NCBI GenBank assembly: GCA_021014325.1
Contig: CM037459.1
Location: 19,246,501 to 19,310,500, forward strand
Length of the DNA: 64,000 nt
Reading direction: 5' to 3'
DNA from: Plazaster borealis
Taxonomy: Eukaryota > Echinodermata > Asteroidea > Forcipulatida > Labidiasteridae
Shown: positions 53,359-63,992 of the stretch, in pieces
Numbering within the stretch: position 1 is the stretch's first letter
How the letters are laid out: each line of letters begins with the position of its first letter
Program-made: the position numbers and the translations under genes
The notes under the pieces: generated by a model
What the model saw: the letters and a program-made list of their open reading frames with translations, nothing else
Databases searched by the model: none
What the model was told of the DNA's origin: nothing

Positions 53359-54104
53359 CGTCAGCAATTTCACGAAGGGCCAAAAAGTCCCCTGCGGCCA
53401 AATATGTCTGTTTCGAGAAAACCGCGTTTTAAGTTTAGCTAATTTTTAAACTACTAGTTGGTAGACTATTCGAAATTTAATCTTGGAATTTGTTACATGT
53501 CAGGGAAGAAGAGATCCTAAACCATACAAATCTGTTTCAATTTTGTCCCTAACGTGTTTAATTACTGAGTAATTATTTCATTAACAAAATGTTCTCTTCG
53601 TGAAAACGTTACAAAACATGGTCTGCATGCAGCTCGTCGTGTATAAACTTTTTGGCTGTTCGTGAAAACGCAAAAGCCGGAGCACCCACTTTTGGCACCG
53701 TGCCAAGGGATAATTCCAGGCGGTAGAGCAATACACTTTTCTGCACTTCGTGAAAACACAATATCAGGTGGTGCTTATTTTTTGTCCTTTTAAGTTTTTG
53801 GCGCTTCGTGAAAACGCAAAAGCCGGCGCGCTCATGATTGGCACTGTGCCATCTGTACAATCAACGTGGTAAGGTATACAACAAATTTACAAAAAGGTTT
53901 TTGGCTCTTCGTGAAAACATAATTCCAGGTTCTTGAGGTTTTTGTCATTTATCAACTTAGCGTAATTAAGAAACAAGACAATTTTGAGACCTATAACTTC
54001 GTAAATAGTTAGATCCCGATCACCTTAGTCAAATCCACCCAAAAAATCAAAATTAGTTTTTTATCGATTTTTAAGGTTTTTGGCCCTTCGTGAAATTGCT
54101 GACG
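53359..54104. mobile_element. TIR element with repeated CTTCGTGAAA motifs
   Basis: A perfect inverted end pair of 28 bp begins CGTCAGCAATTTCACGAAGG and continues GCCAAAAA. The right partner, TTTTTGGCCCTTCGTGAAAT, ends at 54104. The terminal motif TTTTTGGC(N)CTTCGTGAAA recurs inside near 53597, 53648, 53745, 53798 and 53900. A 4-bp duplication ATTT is possible. There is no transposase. Confidence 0.88.
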
Positions 54105-54470
54105 ATTTATGGTGTGCATCATACAATTAATTTTCTCCGTTTTGTTTGCACATGGTCACGTGATAGAAAACTTTTGAAATAGTTTTGAGAAATGAGGCAG
54201 GTTTAATATCGCGAGTCCAAACCAAAACCCATTGTTTTAAAACAGTGCTGACATTATAATCTATTTTCCCCCCACTTTTGTGTGACTCTGATGACCGATT
54301 AATTTCAAGAGGCTGGAGCTTCAACTTTTACATGGTTCATGCATGGAGGAAGGAAATACTACATGCATATTACATTGGGTCACATAGCGCGCGTGCGTAC
54401 ATGTATGTCCACGTGCTACAGAGTGAAAAAGTAAGACATGGTAAATTGAGCCACCAAGTGTCAAGATTTA
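54105..54470. other. Unassigned sequence upstream of POLR2M
   Basis: Contains GCATGGAGGAAGGAAAT (54344), a member of the recurrent CCATGGAGGAAGGA motif. Short frames on both strands lack domains. Confidence 0.4.
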
Positions 54471-54477
54471 GCTAGTC

Positions 54478-54502
54478 TAAAATGGCGCCGCCCAGGGGTT
54501 AG
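54478..54502 (+). promoter_or_regulatory. YY1-like site and 6-residue upstream ORF of POLR2M
   Basis: AAAATGGCGCCG (54478-54490) matches the YY1 consensus AANATGGCG that often sits just after the transcription start of housekeeping genes. The same ATG (54482) opens a short frame, M-A-P-P-R-G, that stops at 54502, 71 bases before the POLR2M start. Inferred from sequence only. Confidence 0.45.
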
Positions 54503-54573
54503 ACTATGTTTCTCATACTCATAGTCATTTCTATAATTGTTTTTAATATAAGTATAACAAGGACAATCTAGGT

Positions 54574-54668
54574 ATGGCCAAGCAAGGAGATATGGGAAAA
54601 CTTGAATCAAAGACTAAAGCCGAACTGATTGATCTGCTCAATAGACAACAGATGTTATTGTCAAATAA
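54574..54668 (+). CDS. POLR2M: POLR2M exon 1
   Basis: ATG at 54574 and donor AATAA|GTGAGT. It encodes MAKQGDMGKLESKTKAELID and LLNRQQMLLSN plus two bases of Lys. It is the first long frame after the upstream ORF. Confidence 0.85.
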
Positions 54669-57600
54669 GTGAGTTACCCCCCCAGCCCACCTCTCCTGAC
54701 CCACCTTGTTGAGCTGTAATGGCTTTCTTTTAACATCGGTCGGAGTAACTATAGAATGCAGGGCCACTTGGTGTGTGGACTATATTTCCCTTTGTTAAAC
54801 AATCCCTCTTCATATACAGCTCTGAAGTGGCCCTGCATTCTATAGTTGAGCTCATCGGTCTCACAACACTCACCATTTAACATCGGTCTCATCACTCACC
54901 ATTAATGGTGAGTGTTATGACACCGATGTTAAAAGAGAGCCAATTACAGCTCAACAAGTGACAAGGTGGGCTACCCCCGCCCCCCTAAAAAAAACCACCC
55001 AAACAAACTCTAAATCTAATCTAATTTCTAAATTAAATTAAGTTAACAGCTCAACTTGTGACAATGTGGCAAAGGATTTTTGGGATCTGATGAATTCAGA
55101 TGTAACTGGGGCACTGTACTCCTTTTAGTTTGAAACAAATTTTGACATCTTCGGTCATAGCAGACGTCACTTTTTTTTTAAAGAATAAAGGAGTACAGAC
55201 TGCCCCAGTTACTGGTTCTATCTCTATACTATAGTCTGAGTAGTATTTACCAGTAATTGTAAACCAAGCCTATAAATCACTTAGGTCATCACTGCCTGGC
55301 CCAACATGAGCACAAATATCACCACTGCCATGACTGCATGTGAAGTTTTCCTCCCATCCTTTAATTATCACTGTGTAGAGTCTTTCTTACTTTATCAGTT
55401 TATATATAATATATCACTGTGTATATTTTTTCTTTGATACTTTATCACTGCATTTAAAGTTTTGCTCACATACTTTTTCACTGTGTAGAGGTTTTTCTCC
55501 ACTACTTGGGATACTACTTGGGATAGAATTAGTATTGGTATTTGATTGTTCATTTAGTTCTTGGAAACTAGAATCTTCCTTCATGCATTATTGTGCCACC
55601 CCTTTAACCCAAACTAAATGTTTTATGCAACATAGGAAAAGGCTTGAGCTACTTCCAGATAAAGGTCAAAAGGTCCAACTTTTAGCAGACAAGCTAAAGC
55701 AGCTCATTGCAGACTATGCAACACCAATGGACGACACTGCAGATCTGTTTGATCAACTTGACATTGGTACACCCAAAACCACACCACGGGCTGTCAAGAA
55801 TGCATTTCTGAAAACAGACCCACCCAATTCAACCTTCAAACCGTACAGAACTTTGAAAACGGACAAGTTATCAGACATAGGGGAGGGATATGAGCGGCCA
55901 CAGGCTCCGCCCTCTCGAGGTGGGACTCCTCATCAGAGGGTTGAGGGACAGCCTCCTGAGATTTCTGCGGTTTCTATACCTCCACTTAGACACCCAGGAA
56001 CACAGGTTATAAATGTGAAGGAGGCTGGGGAACTCTTGCAGACACAGAAGAGCAAATTAGAGGTAAAGAATCACGACTGAAGTTCTAAACTACCCCAAAG
56101 CTATGGAAAAACACCCCAAAACTATGAAAAAACCCCACCCCAAAGCAGCTTGAAGTTGTTTTGTGTTGATGTGTATATGTATCGATAATTCACGACTTGA
56201 GTAAATGTCCCAACAGTAGGACAACACTCAATAGGACTGTTACTACTATAGTTGAAACATTCCAAATGATAGCTTTTGGGGTAGAAATCAGTTCTAAAGT
56301 CAGCACAAGAAACTTCAAAGCATTTTTATAATAGGAGCAGTCATCTAACATATTATTTTCACATGTGTACTTTCAAGTGATGGCAAATTTCTACAGCTAT
56401 TTCTTATGGACATATTTTTTAATATCACATTATGTAAGTCTTGTGCGTTTTAAACATTTTATTTGCTTTTTCTCACACAGGCTTTACTGGCCCAACAGGC
56501 TGCACAGAGATTAGCAGAGAGACTGGACATTAGGATGGGTGAATACAAACCATTAACGCCAGGCAGGTATGACAAAATGCAAAATAAACGTAGCAAAACT
56601 CGGCTGTCCACTGGACGGTACAATAGGGACTTAATAGGTGGAATAGTGGCATGTCGTGGGAAAGCGGTCTGGCGCTCCAGACTTAAGTTCTGACGTTCTG
56701 ATCATCAGAGTGTGGGTTTGGGTCCTTGTCTTTACACCAGTGCCCTTAAGCAAGACACCTTATCTTTGTTGGTATGTCCTTCAGATGGGATGTAAAGCTG
56801 TTGGTCCTGTGTGTTGTGTAATGTATGTTAAAGTACCGAGTGCACTGATCGTTAAGAGAAGGCCCCCCCCCCCAGTGATTCCTGGTACTAATGGCTGCAG
56901 ATTGAGCCACATCACCTCGTAAACCCTTTAAAGTGCTATAAAAGGGTCTTATCATTCAAACATGCATACCTGTATTACCCATTGTGGCGTGTCATGGCCG
57001 AGCGGTCTAGTTCACTGAACCCAAGCTTTGGTGTTGTCAGCAGCAGAGTGTGGGTTCGAGTCCCGGTCATGACACTTGTGCCCTTGAGCAAGGCACTTAA
57101 CCATAATTGCTTCGTAAATAGTTGGGAAGGTAGTGCATTCTGCTCTACCAGCCAGGCTCCTAGTTGATGATACCCATGCCTACATCCTTACGGACTGTGA
57201 AGGGGTAACCCTGTTTCAGCCCTAGGAGTAGGTGGCAACTTGCCCCAGGTGACAGTTGATTTGGGTCGACAGCCCAAATCAGTTAAGTGTAGCCCGCACC
57301 TTGAAATGGCCGTCCGGCCTTGTGAGTAAGGCGATATCTCATAAATTAAAAAAATTAAAAATCACAGCGCTTTGAATCCTGTGGCAAAGGTGCTATATAA
57401 ACGACTGATACAGAGAGTTGGCTTCCGGCAGGCTCCTTTAGTCTTATAGGACTTAAACTTTAGGGCTCAGAACTTCCACAGATTTTTATGAAAATGTATT
57501 TAAATGTGTTCGTGTAGTAAAGAATGCAGAGAGACAAAACAGGAAATTTATACTCCCAATTTAGGTTTTAAGAGTATTTAGAGTTGTGTAAGGTCTGAAA

Positions 57601-57840
57601 AAAAGCGTGTCCATCAGGAACTCAAACTAGGGAGTATGCTTTGGGAGTACCACTTTTTGTACTACTAGAGAAATAGAATCCATGGACTATTAGAGATTTG
57701 GTTTTACAATACGTATGTGGTTTTGTGATTATTGCTGCTTTAGGTACAGAGATCAAGAGACGGACAGTGATGACAGCAGTGATGAAGATGATGATGAAGA
57801 TGATGACGAGGAGGACAAGAAGGAAGAACAAGCAACCTGA
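54574..57840 (+). CDS. POLR2M: POLR2M / Gdown1, RNA polymerase II-associated protein (complete, 4 exons)
   Basis: Exons 54574-54668, 55636-56062, 56481-56566 and 57744-57840 join in frame to 234 codons plus TGA. Gdown1 binds RNA polymerase II in the nucleus, hinders TFIIF-dependent initiation and makes transcription depend on Mediator. The order fits the family: a helical N-terminus (KTKAELIDLLNRQQMLL, residues 14-30), the conserved LPDKGQKV (38-45), a variable Pro-rich middle (about 110-160), the basic helix AAQRLAERLDIRM (181-193) and GRYRD (202-206), then an acidic tail of Asp/Glu/Ser. The human protein is longer (about 368 residues), mainly in the middle. Introns 1 and 3 are full of MITEs and SINEs. 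Confidence 0.9.
54675..54975. mobile_element. Nested MITE in POLR2M intron 1
   Basis: CCACCTTGTTGAGCTGTAAT with CTTTTAACATCGGT at the left, and ACCGATGTTAAAAGAGAGCC then TTACAGCTCAACAAG at the right. Inside, CTATAGAATGCAGGGCCACT and AGTGGCCCTGCATTCTATAG form a second hairpin (54750-54846), and ACTCACCATTAATGGTGAGT a third. A simpler family member is at 62305-62400. Confidence 0.85.
55083..55216. mobile_element. MITE in POLR2M intron 1
   Basis: GTAACTGGGGCACTGTACTC at the left and GAGTACAGACTGCCCCAGTT at the right are inverted partners about 130 bp apart. Confidence 0.75.
55636..56062 (+). CDS. POLR2M: POLR2M exon 2
   Basis: The acceptor is GCAACATAG and the donor is TTAGAG|GTAAAG. It carries LELLPDKGQKVQLLADKLKQ and the long variable, Pro/Ser/Thr-rich middle, ending in phase 0. 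Confidence 0.9.
56481..56566 (+). CDS. POLR2M: POLR2M exon 3
   Basis: The acceptor is TCTCACACAG and the donor is GGCAG|GTATGA. It encodes ALLAQQAAQRLAERLDIRMG and EYKPLTPG, the most conserved part of the protein. Confidence 0.92.
56646..56945 (+). mobile_element. Degenerate tRNA-derived SINE in POLR2M intron 3
   Basis: GTGGCATGTCGTGGGAAAGC is a decayed A-box region and GGGTTTGGGTCC a decayed B box. The body is GTGCCCTTAAGCAAGACACC and the 3' part AAAGTGCTATAAAAGGGTC. Older relative of the next element. Confidence 0.75.
56982..57425 (+). mobile_element. tRNA-derived SINE, full length, in POLR2M intron 3
   Basis: A box TGGCCGAGCGG and B box GGTTCGAGTCC (57053-57063), spaced as in a Ser/Leu-type tRNA. 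The body is GTGCCCTTGAGCAAGGCACT and the tail CAGCGCTTTGAATCCTGTGG then GTGCTATATAAACGACT, typical of V-SINE-like elements. It is better preserved than the copy at 56646. Confidence 0.85.
57744..57840 (+). CDS. POLR2M: POLR2M exon 4 (acidic tail and stop)
   Basis: The acceptor is TGCTTTAG. It encodes (R)YRDQETDSDDSSDEDDDEDD and DEEDKKEEQAT, then TGA at 57838-57840. The acidic tail after GRYR is typical of Gdown1. The GAT/GAG-rich repeat explains open frames on other strands here. Confidence 0.9.
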
Positions 57841-58821
57841 CAGACAAGACAGTGGTACATACTTAACAACAGAGAAAGACTGATTCTTCTTCTAAAAACC
57901 TTGCAATACGTGATTACGTAACACTTATCATTGTGGGGCTCCCTCACACGATTTTCCTGCAGTCTGGGAAATGGTATCATACCCGGGGTATGAAGCTTTG
58001 TTCACATCATTATCAAGCCAAATACCCATCAGAGGGGCTAGAGATGCTTATTCCCTATAAAAAGTGGAATAAGCTTGCTGTGTATCCCCTCAGGAATTTG
58101 CTTTGTATGGTTGGTGATGACCAACAGGATTACCGTGAAGCCCCGCCCCTTAGCCTTCCAACGTCAAACCTATGACCTAAAATACACAGACCCTGGCAAA
58201 AAGACCTCCCCCAGTATTGTCCAAGCTATTTGTGATGTCTACAAGCTACCCTAGATAAGGATGATTGATGTTTGTTTATACCAAGGCCACAAACCAGAAA
58301 GAGAGACTGAAATGCATACCACTGAGTCATGGGATCGTGTACAAAAGCAATGGAGAGTGCCTGACTGCTGAATTTGTAATGAGGTTTTCATGGTGACCCT
58401 AGGGCCCTATGAAAATGAGCTTCTGTAGTATGTTTGTTGAAGGTATGATGGTGGAATACCCCCAAAGACTGAATGTTTTGAAAATTCATGTGCGGAATTA
58501 TTTTAAAAATACACGACGAAATAGGGAGGCAATCTCCCTGCAGGTGTGGTCAACTTGCGAAGCACAGACAGCTTGCTTCAATGTCCACCACGGTGTATCT
58601 TTCAGGTCTTGGAGCTTTCTCATTCTCAAAAACAAACAACTTTTTGTTCATGTTTACATCGTAAATTAAGCTCTAGCAGCTTTTGTGTAAGTTTTATATA
58701 TCAGCTGCCAAGGATGACATTTTACAATGTCAACTCTGTCAACAGTTAACCAAAGTTGTTCTCTTCTTATAAGAAATGGAATCTATCAACAATCAACATG
58801 TAATAGGAGACTCTTGGGGAC
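57841..58821. other. Region 3' of POLR2M
   Basis: Probably 3' UTR followed by intergenic sequence. I see no AATAAA until TGAAATAAAACG near 59410. Frames at 57933-58175 and 58409-58749 have no domain. Confidence 0.4.
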
Positions 58822-58932
58822 ACTAGGTGGCAGCAGACTTACCAGGTATATCCATTGTTATCGGTAATGTGCGCACGCTCAGAACAACATAAACAATGAA
58901 AATTTACCAGGTAAGTCTGCTGCAACCTATCG
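58822..58932. mobile_element. MITE with AGGTGGCAGCAGACTTACC ends
   Basis: CTAGGTGGCAGCAGACTTAC at the left and GTAAGTCTGCTGCAACCTAT at the right. A second copy is at 61923-62047. Confidence 0.85.
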
Positions 58933-58975
58933 TTCCAAATTTGCCCATTACATGAAAATGTGAAGCTTACATAGG

Positions 58976-59136
58976 GCCCTTTTCGAATCCACGGCTTCGA
59001 ATTCGGATTCGGCTCACGCTAGATAGGGCCCTCAGTTGTTTTGACTATATGCGTGCTATGCGTTCAGGGATTCAGACGAGAGAACAGAGCCTGAAGCCGA
59101 ATCCAAAGCCAAAGCCGCGGATTCGAAAAGGGCCAT
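58976..59136. mobile_element. MITE with GGGCCCTTTTCGAATCC ends
   Basis: GGGCCCTTTTCGAATCCACG at the left and CGCGGATTCGAAAAGGGCC at the right. The arms continue as GGCTTCG/AAGCCG and GAATTCGGATTCGGCT/AGCCGAATCC. Confidence 0.8.
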
Positions 59137-59568
59137 AGTACATGTGCAATGAAACAGAGGACGTCATGAAAAAATAGACTGGTGCATATGTAATGTCAGT
59201 AATGTATAAAGAAAATAACAGCAATCTAGCACATGGGGAACCAGACTGGGCCGGATATGAGGGGCAAAAGTCTTTACATATTATATAAATAATTGGTAAT
59301 TGACAATGAGTATGCTGCATGAGAAATCATCAATCAAGGGATTTATCACGTTTTTTGAACTGTATTCGTTTAGTGGATTGTTGACAGACAGTATGTTTTA
59401 AAGATATCTGAAATAAAACGATGTTTCCACTAGTCAAACTAACTGGCTCTTCTTGGAGACATCACTTCTTTCTTACATAATGTGTATGTGTCATCACTTG
59501 AAATTATTGAATCCACCAATGTTATGGCACAAAAGGTGTCCAGTGGTCCTGATAACTTGGACAGGCAA

Positions 59569-59955
59569 CTTAAAAGGATTGTATACATTTGGTAATTGGA
59601 ACCCACTGTTTGTTTCAATCCTATATAGTTGTAGATATATACCATAAACTTCATCTCAAAAGGTGGTACCGATTTTGAGATATTGCTGAAAATCTGGAGC
59701 GGTTATGTCCACGCAGGAAGAATAATCTGCAATTGGAATACACAATCTGAGAAAAGTTACTGCAGTAACGCTTCTCAGATTCAAATTTTTGGGGATAAAA
59801 AGTGATATCTTTTTCCATAACCGCAGTACTTTGAAGTGAAAAGTTTCTCAAAATGCATTATACTATCCAAAGCTGCTGTACTTCTTACCAAGTAAGTTTT
59901 CATTTCCATTAATTTCAGAGTCATTACCAAAAAACGTATACAGACCCTTTAAATA
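59569..59955. mobile_element. MITE, AAAGGGTCTGTATACGTTTGGTAA family, reverse copy
   Basis: TTAAAAGGATTGTATACATT at the left and ACGTATACAGACCCTTTAAA at the right. Internal GTTACTGCAGTAACG as in 9158-9555, reversed. Confidence 0.85.
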
Positions 59956-61922
59956 AGCGTATGTATAAAGCTCCCCAATGTTCTTCATCCTTTTGTCACA
60001 CTGACTGCAGGGAGAATACATAAACGTGTTATATAGACTTGTAATTCGTTATATGTTTGTCTCTGTGACAGTGTAATGGCTCTCATGTGACTGCTATTCC
60101 TGCGATACTGCTGCTCCTGCAAGACTTCTGCTGGGACAGTAGTCAGGAGCCAGCAGTCTCGCGAGAGCAGTATATTCTAATGAGAGCTGACAAACATTTA
60201 TCAACTTGTCCAACACAGATTAATGAATTGGGTGGCTTAATGTTGCACTAACAATTCATTAGTATCAGACGCTATGATTGACAGAAGGGCACTCAATACA
60301 TTAACTCATGCTTAGCAAGTCAAATCATGCCTAGATCCTGTTCTTTACACAAAACCAATAGGACATTATTATATAAAAATGTTATAACAAGCATACATTG
60401 TAGATGGTTATTACTGTAAGTGATTTTATTATGACAAAAAATACCACCAATACATTTCTAAAATTATTTTGGTACTGTAGATACATGTATGGAACTTTGG
60501 CAATGTTCAATGAGGTTCCTGTGCTTTTATAGTGAATGTACAATATTTGGTTATTGCAGCGAACAACGCATCTAATAAATCTTTTCCTTGACCACAAGAG
60601 GGGGCTGTTTGGTCATGTTTTCCTCTGGCAGTCATGATCAACTGAGAGCGTTATTTTGAACCCTTGCACCGACGTCACACACAGCTACTGTCTGCCCATG
60701 GTCTACCATCTTGGGAGTCAAATTGCACGTAAAGATATGGTGCGCAGCTTTAAACCACGCTTGCGACGACTAAAATGTACCCAGCACAGCAATACACAGG
60801 TATTGAACCGACTCCCAAATGGCACAACCAAGACTATTGTGGTGATGTCAGATGAATTGGGCCAAAAGTAAATACACTTTGAATTTATAGTAATACAAAA
60901 GTAGATTTACATGAAACATTCTGTAGTTTCGGAAACCAATTAAATTGGACCTAAACTTTCCATAAACCTTCAAAGGTCCAGGCTTGTTTTGTACCACATA
61001 ATTTAAACAAAAGTACTAAATTTACATGTATATTATAAACAAATATTGCAACTTATAAGTCATAAAATATATGGAGTAATAAATCTAATTTACAAGACAG
61101 GTAAATTTGTAAATTTGTAAAACAGTAAACTTTGCCTCATATCATGAATGCTTGTCTAGTTCCATTATTCACAGAACAGTCACAGGTAGTCGTTGCAATC
61201 TGATAAATTCAAAAGGCACCTATCTATATTGTTAACTCAACTCATATCAACTTCTAAAACTTATTTCGCAAAAAAGGAGAACAAAAAAATGTCTGACCTG
61301 CACCTGGTTAAAATACTTCATTTTATTCCCCTTTGTTTTTTGTTCAACGCAAGACTTTGTTATCCTGCAGAATAAGTGACAGCGGGTATACCGGTCCATT
61401 TTCCGTTAAAAAAATAAACAAAACTGTAAAAATGCATGCCTTTTCGAGAGTCGAGTCCAATGCTCAAATTTGCATCATAATTAGTGGTGTTATTTATAAT
61501 TATACAAAACTTTGTGAATATTTCATCTACATGTAATATTGTTCCTTAGTACTTTGTTTATTTGTTGAAAGAATAAGAACTTGATACATTTTCAAATAAT
61601 ACACAATATTCCAGAATAAATGTAAATTTATTCACACATATTTAAAAGCTATTTACAAAGTACCTTATTTTCAGATGGAAGTAAAAATTTAAAGAATTGT
61701 ATTTAAAAAAAGTAACTTTAGAAAAGGAATTGAAATATTGAAAATTTCTTCTGAAAGGCTTGTTGTAAACTCATTGGAAGTTATCTTGGAACACAGCTTC
61801 AGGCTCAGCTGGACAAATAATAATACACTTTTGTACTACCAAGGCAAGTTTTCTGGTGACATTACTAAGAGGGCATAGTGACTAGGTTATGTTTAGGGTT
61901 GATCATGGTGCTGGGAGACTGT
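59956..61922. other. No supported gene
   Basis: AT-rich intergenic sequence. Frames at 60656-60871 and 61193-61536 show no domain. Repeats of TCTGCTGG/CCAGCAG lie near 60127-60150. The 3' UTR of the - strand gene may reach in from the right. Confidence 0.4.
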
Positions 61923-62047
61923 TGGGGATGCAGCAGGTGGCAGCACACTTAACAGGTTAATACAGTGTTCTTTGACATGTGTGCAGTCGTCAGAGCTACA
62001 GAAACAACATAAATTTACCTGATAAACATGTCTGCTGCCACCTAGTG
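61923..62047. mobile_element. MITE with AGGTGGCAGCA ends, copy 2
   Basis: CAGGTGGCAGCACACTTAAC at the left and TGTCTGCTGCCACCTAGTGT at the right. GAAACAACATAAATTTACC resembles AACAACATAAACAATG in copy 1. Confidence 0.85.
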
Positions 62048-62145
62048 TTAAAGTTTTTCACTCGATGTAACCTTACAAGGGGGCACTTTGGACATTCTTG
62101 ATTTACAGATGGGTCAGTGTAAATTATTAAATCTCTAACCTTGAG

Positions 62146-62438
62146 CCCGATTTCATAGAGCTGCTTAACCACAAAAACTAACTAAGCACATAACAATTTG
62201 GCTTTGTACAATAAGGTTACCAGCCAAAATACCATTCACATGTACCATTTGTGACTGGTTTCCTGCTTTGCTAAGCAGAAAATTGTTAAGCAACATTGTC
62301 TGCTAGCCCACATTGTTGGGCTGTTATGGCTCTCTTTTAACATTGGCCGTATGATAAGACTGATGTTAAAAGGAGCCATTACAGCCCAACAAGGTTGGCC
62401 ATAATTGTCTGCTTAAGCAGCTCTATGAATAAGGGCCC
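62146..62438. mobile_element. MITE, GGGCCCAATTTCATAGAG family, interrupted
   Basis: GAGCCCGATTTCATAGAGCT at the left and CTGCTTAAGCAGCTCTATGA at the right. A second MITE (62305-62400) is inserted between GTCTGCTA and ATAATTGTCTGCT. Confidence 0.8.
62305..62400. mobile_element. Nested MITE, family of 54675-54975
   Basis: GCCCACATTGTTGGGCTGTT with CTCTCTTTTAACATTGG, then CTGATGTTAAAAGGAGCC and TACAGCCCAACAAGGTTGGC. A 96-bp near-perfect hairpin within another MITE. Confidence 0.85.
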
Positions 62439-62587
62439 AGCTGGTAAGAATTGTTATGGCAAGAGAGCTATGCTGATGGAAGTACATACATAGGCAGATG
62501 GGGATTTTATGCAGAGCAGCATGTGCATTGGGCGTGAGTGCATAATCACAGCATCACCTCCATTAATCTTAATCTTGACCCAACATT

Positions 62588-63596
62588 TTACAACATTTCC
62601 TCAGCCATGGCGTCTTGGTGTACCAGCCTACCAGACACCATCAGTGGCTGTGTTTCTTCACTCTGACCAGATGATGAATTAGAGGCCTTCATCCGTAGTG
62701 CCTTCTCACTGTCACTCCCTAAATCAGAGCCTCGACTGGTTCTCTTTCTCCTCAGCATCTCCATCGTCTCCTCTGACGTCCCTGTGCTGGATTTTGATGT
62801 CGGATTCCGTTGTGTCAAGAGAGTGACAGCTGTCTGGGCAGGACTCATGCTGTCAAGCTGGCTACTTGTACTTGCTTCTGACTGATCGGTCGACGTCAGA
62901 CGAGTTAAGACGGGCTCTCCTTTTTGACTGGTGTGGGATTTAGACTGGGGTCTTGACTTCACACTGCTCCCTCCTGGTGTCCTACTGCGTGACATTTCAG
63001 CCGTTGGTAAAGAGCGCTGACTGGACTTTTTACTCTTCATGCCTTTGTGTCGAATACTGAAAACCACACAAAAACAATATACTGAACTTCATCAGTCAAA
63101 ACAAACCTGGGAAAAACTTTGTATGGGGCATCAAAGGTTTAAGAAATTTAAAGACATCGTGAAGTATTTAAAATTGACAGAAATTATCTTGTCTAAAAGT
63201 TTACTTTGTATAAAAATGGCACTGATCTTCCTGATAATTAGTGTGAGAAATTTTCTGAATGTCTTTTTAAGAAAGTTGTGTTAAAAAAGAAGAAGTTATT
63301 TTCACATTGCAATCCTATTGCCTGTTCCAGCAATAAAAAACAAGCCCTACGCCCGTTTCTCAAAAACTGTTTAGTTTTGCACTGTAGGTGTTTGGACAAC
63401 CAAAGGATTGGAAGAAATATACTTTATGTAATTCAAATAATGTACCATGAAAAATGACTATACCAGTAATTTGGAGGTAATTTTGAAGTTTCACAAAAAT
63501 ATATATATATATTTGTCATACATTTATGTATACTCACCATGATAAGAGTTCATGTAAAAGTGTCATGAAATTGTTGTATTCTGTTTCGCCAAACGG
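62588..63596 (-). CDS. Unrecognised protein, last two exons (Ser/Thr-rich C-terminus)
   Basis: The exon at 63538-63596 (acceptor CTATTTGCAG, donor CATG|GTGAGT) reads PFGETEYNNFMTLLHELLS plus a split Cys codon. It joins in frame to 62588-63056 (acceptor TGGTTTTCAG), which reads IRHKGMKSKKSSQRSLPTAE and on to AMAEEML and TAA (stop 62588-62590). The first part may be a helix. The rest is about 150 residues rich in Ser, Thr, Arg and Lys (for example MLRRKRTSRGSDLGSDSEKA), probably disordered and a candidate for phosphorylation. No signal peptide or membrane segment is seen. Upstream exons should lie beyond 63600. I do not recognise the family. Confidence 0.6.
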
Positions 63597-63885
63597 CTGC
63601 AAATAGATGGGAAAAAAAACTGCCACATTAATTTCATAATAAAAATTGGTTTCAAAGCACAGTCAAATACCTGTATAAAACACACATGTTTGTCAACAAC
63701 TCAGTAGACTTAGATTTTTGTTTAGCGCGGTCTCCATTGGTTTTGTACAATAAAGCGAAGCCAAGATGTCCTCTATCTGTCAAAACATATGGATTTCAAT
63801 GGGTAGACACACTCGCAAAGGTTTTATATACATTACATAGAAAACATCAAGTAATAAACCACAAGGGAAACTGACTGGGTAAAAA

Positions 63886-63992
63886 AAAAAAAAAATGGGT
63901 TGAACAAAGAAAACTTGACTAGAGCGGGATTTGAACCTGTGACCTCCGGAATAACGTGCCGGTGCTCTACCACCTGAGCCATCGAGCCCTAA
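63886..63992 (-). mobile_element. tRNA-like SINE head at window end
   Basis: On the - strand the A box is GGCTCAGGTGG and the B box GGTTCAAATCC. They are followed downstream by a run of 14 T (63886-63899 as A on +), a pol III stop. The acceptor and T stems do not pair well, so I read a tRNA-derived element rather than a working tRNA. It may extend beyond the window. Confidence 0.6.

Noticed and set aside
57698..57980. Frames of Lys/Arg/Met and Ser runs near the end of POLR2M
   Set aside because: They are other-frame readings of the Asp/Glu-coding repeat in POLR2M exon 4.
63921..63992. Functional tRNA gene on the - strand
   Set aside because: A and B boxes are present, but the acceptor and T stems do not pair. 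It is more likely a SINE head.
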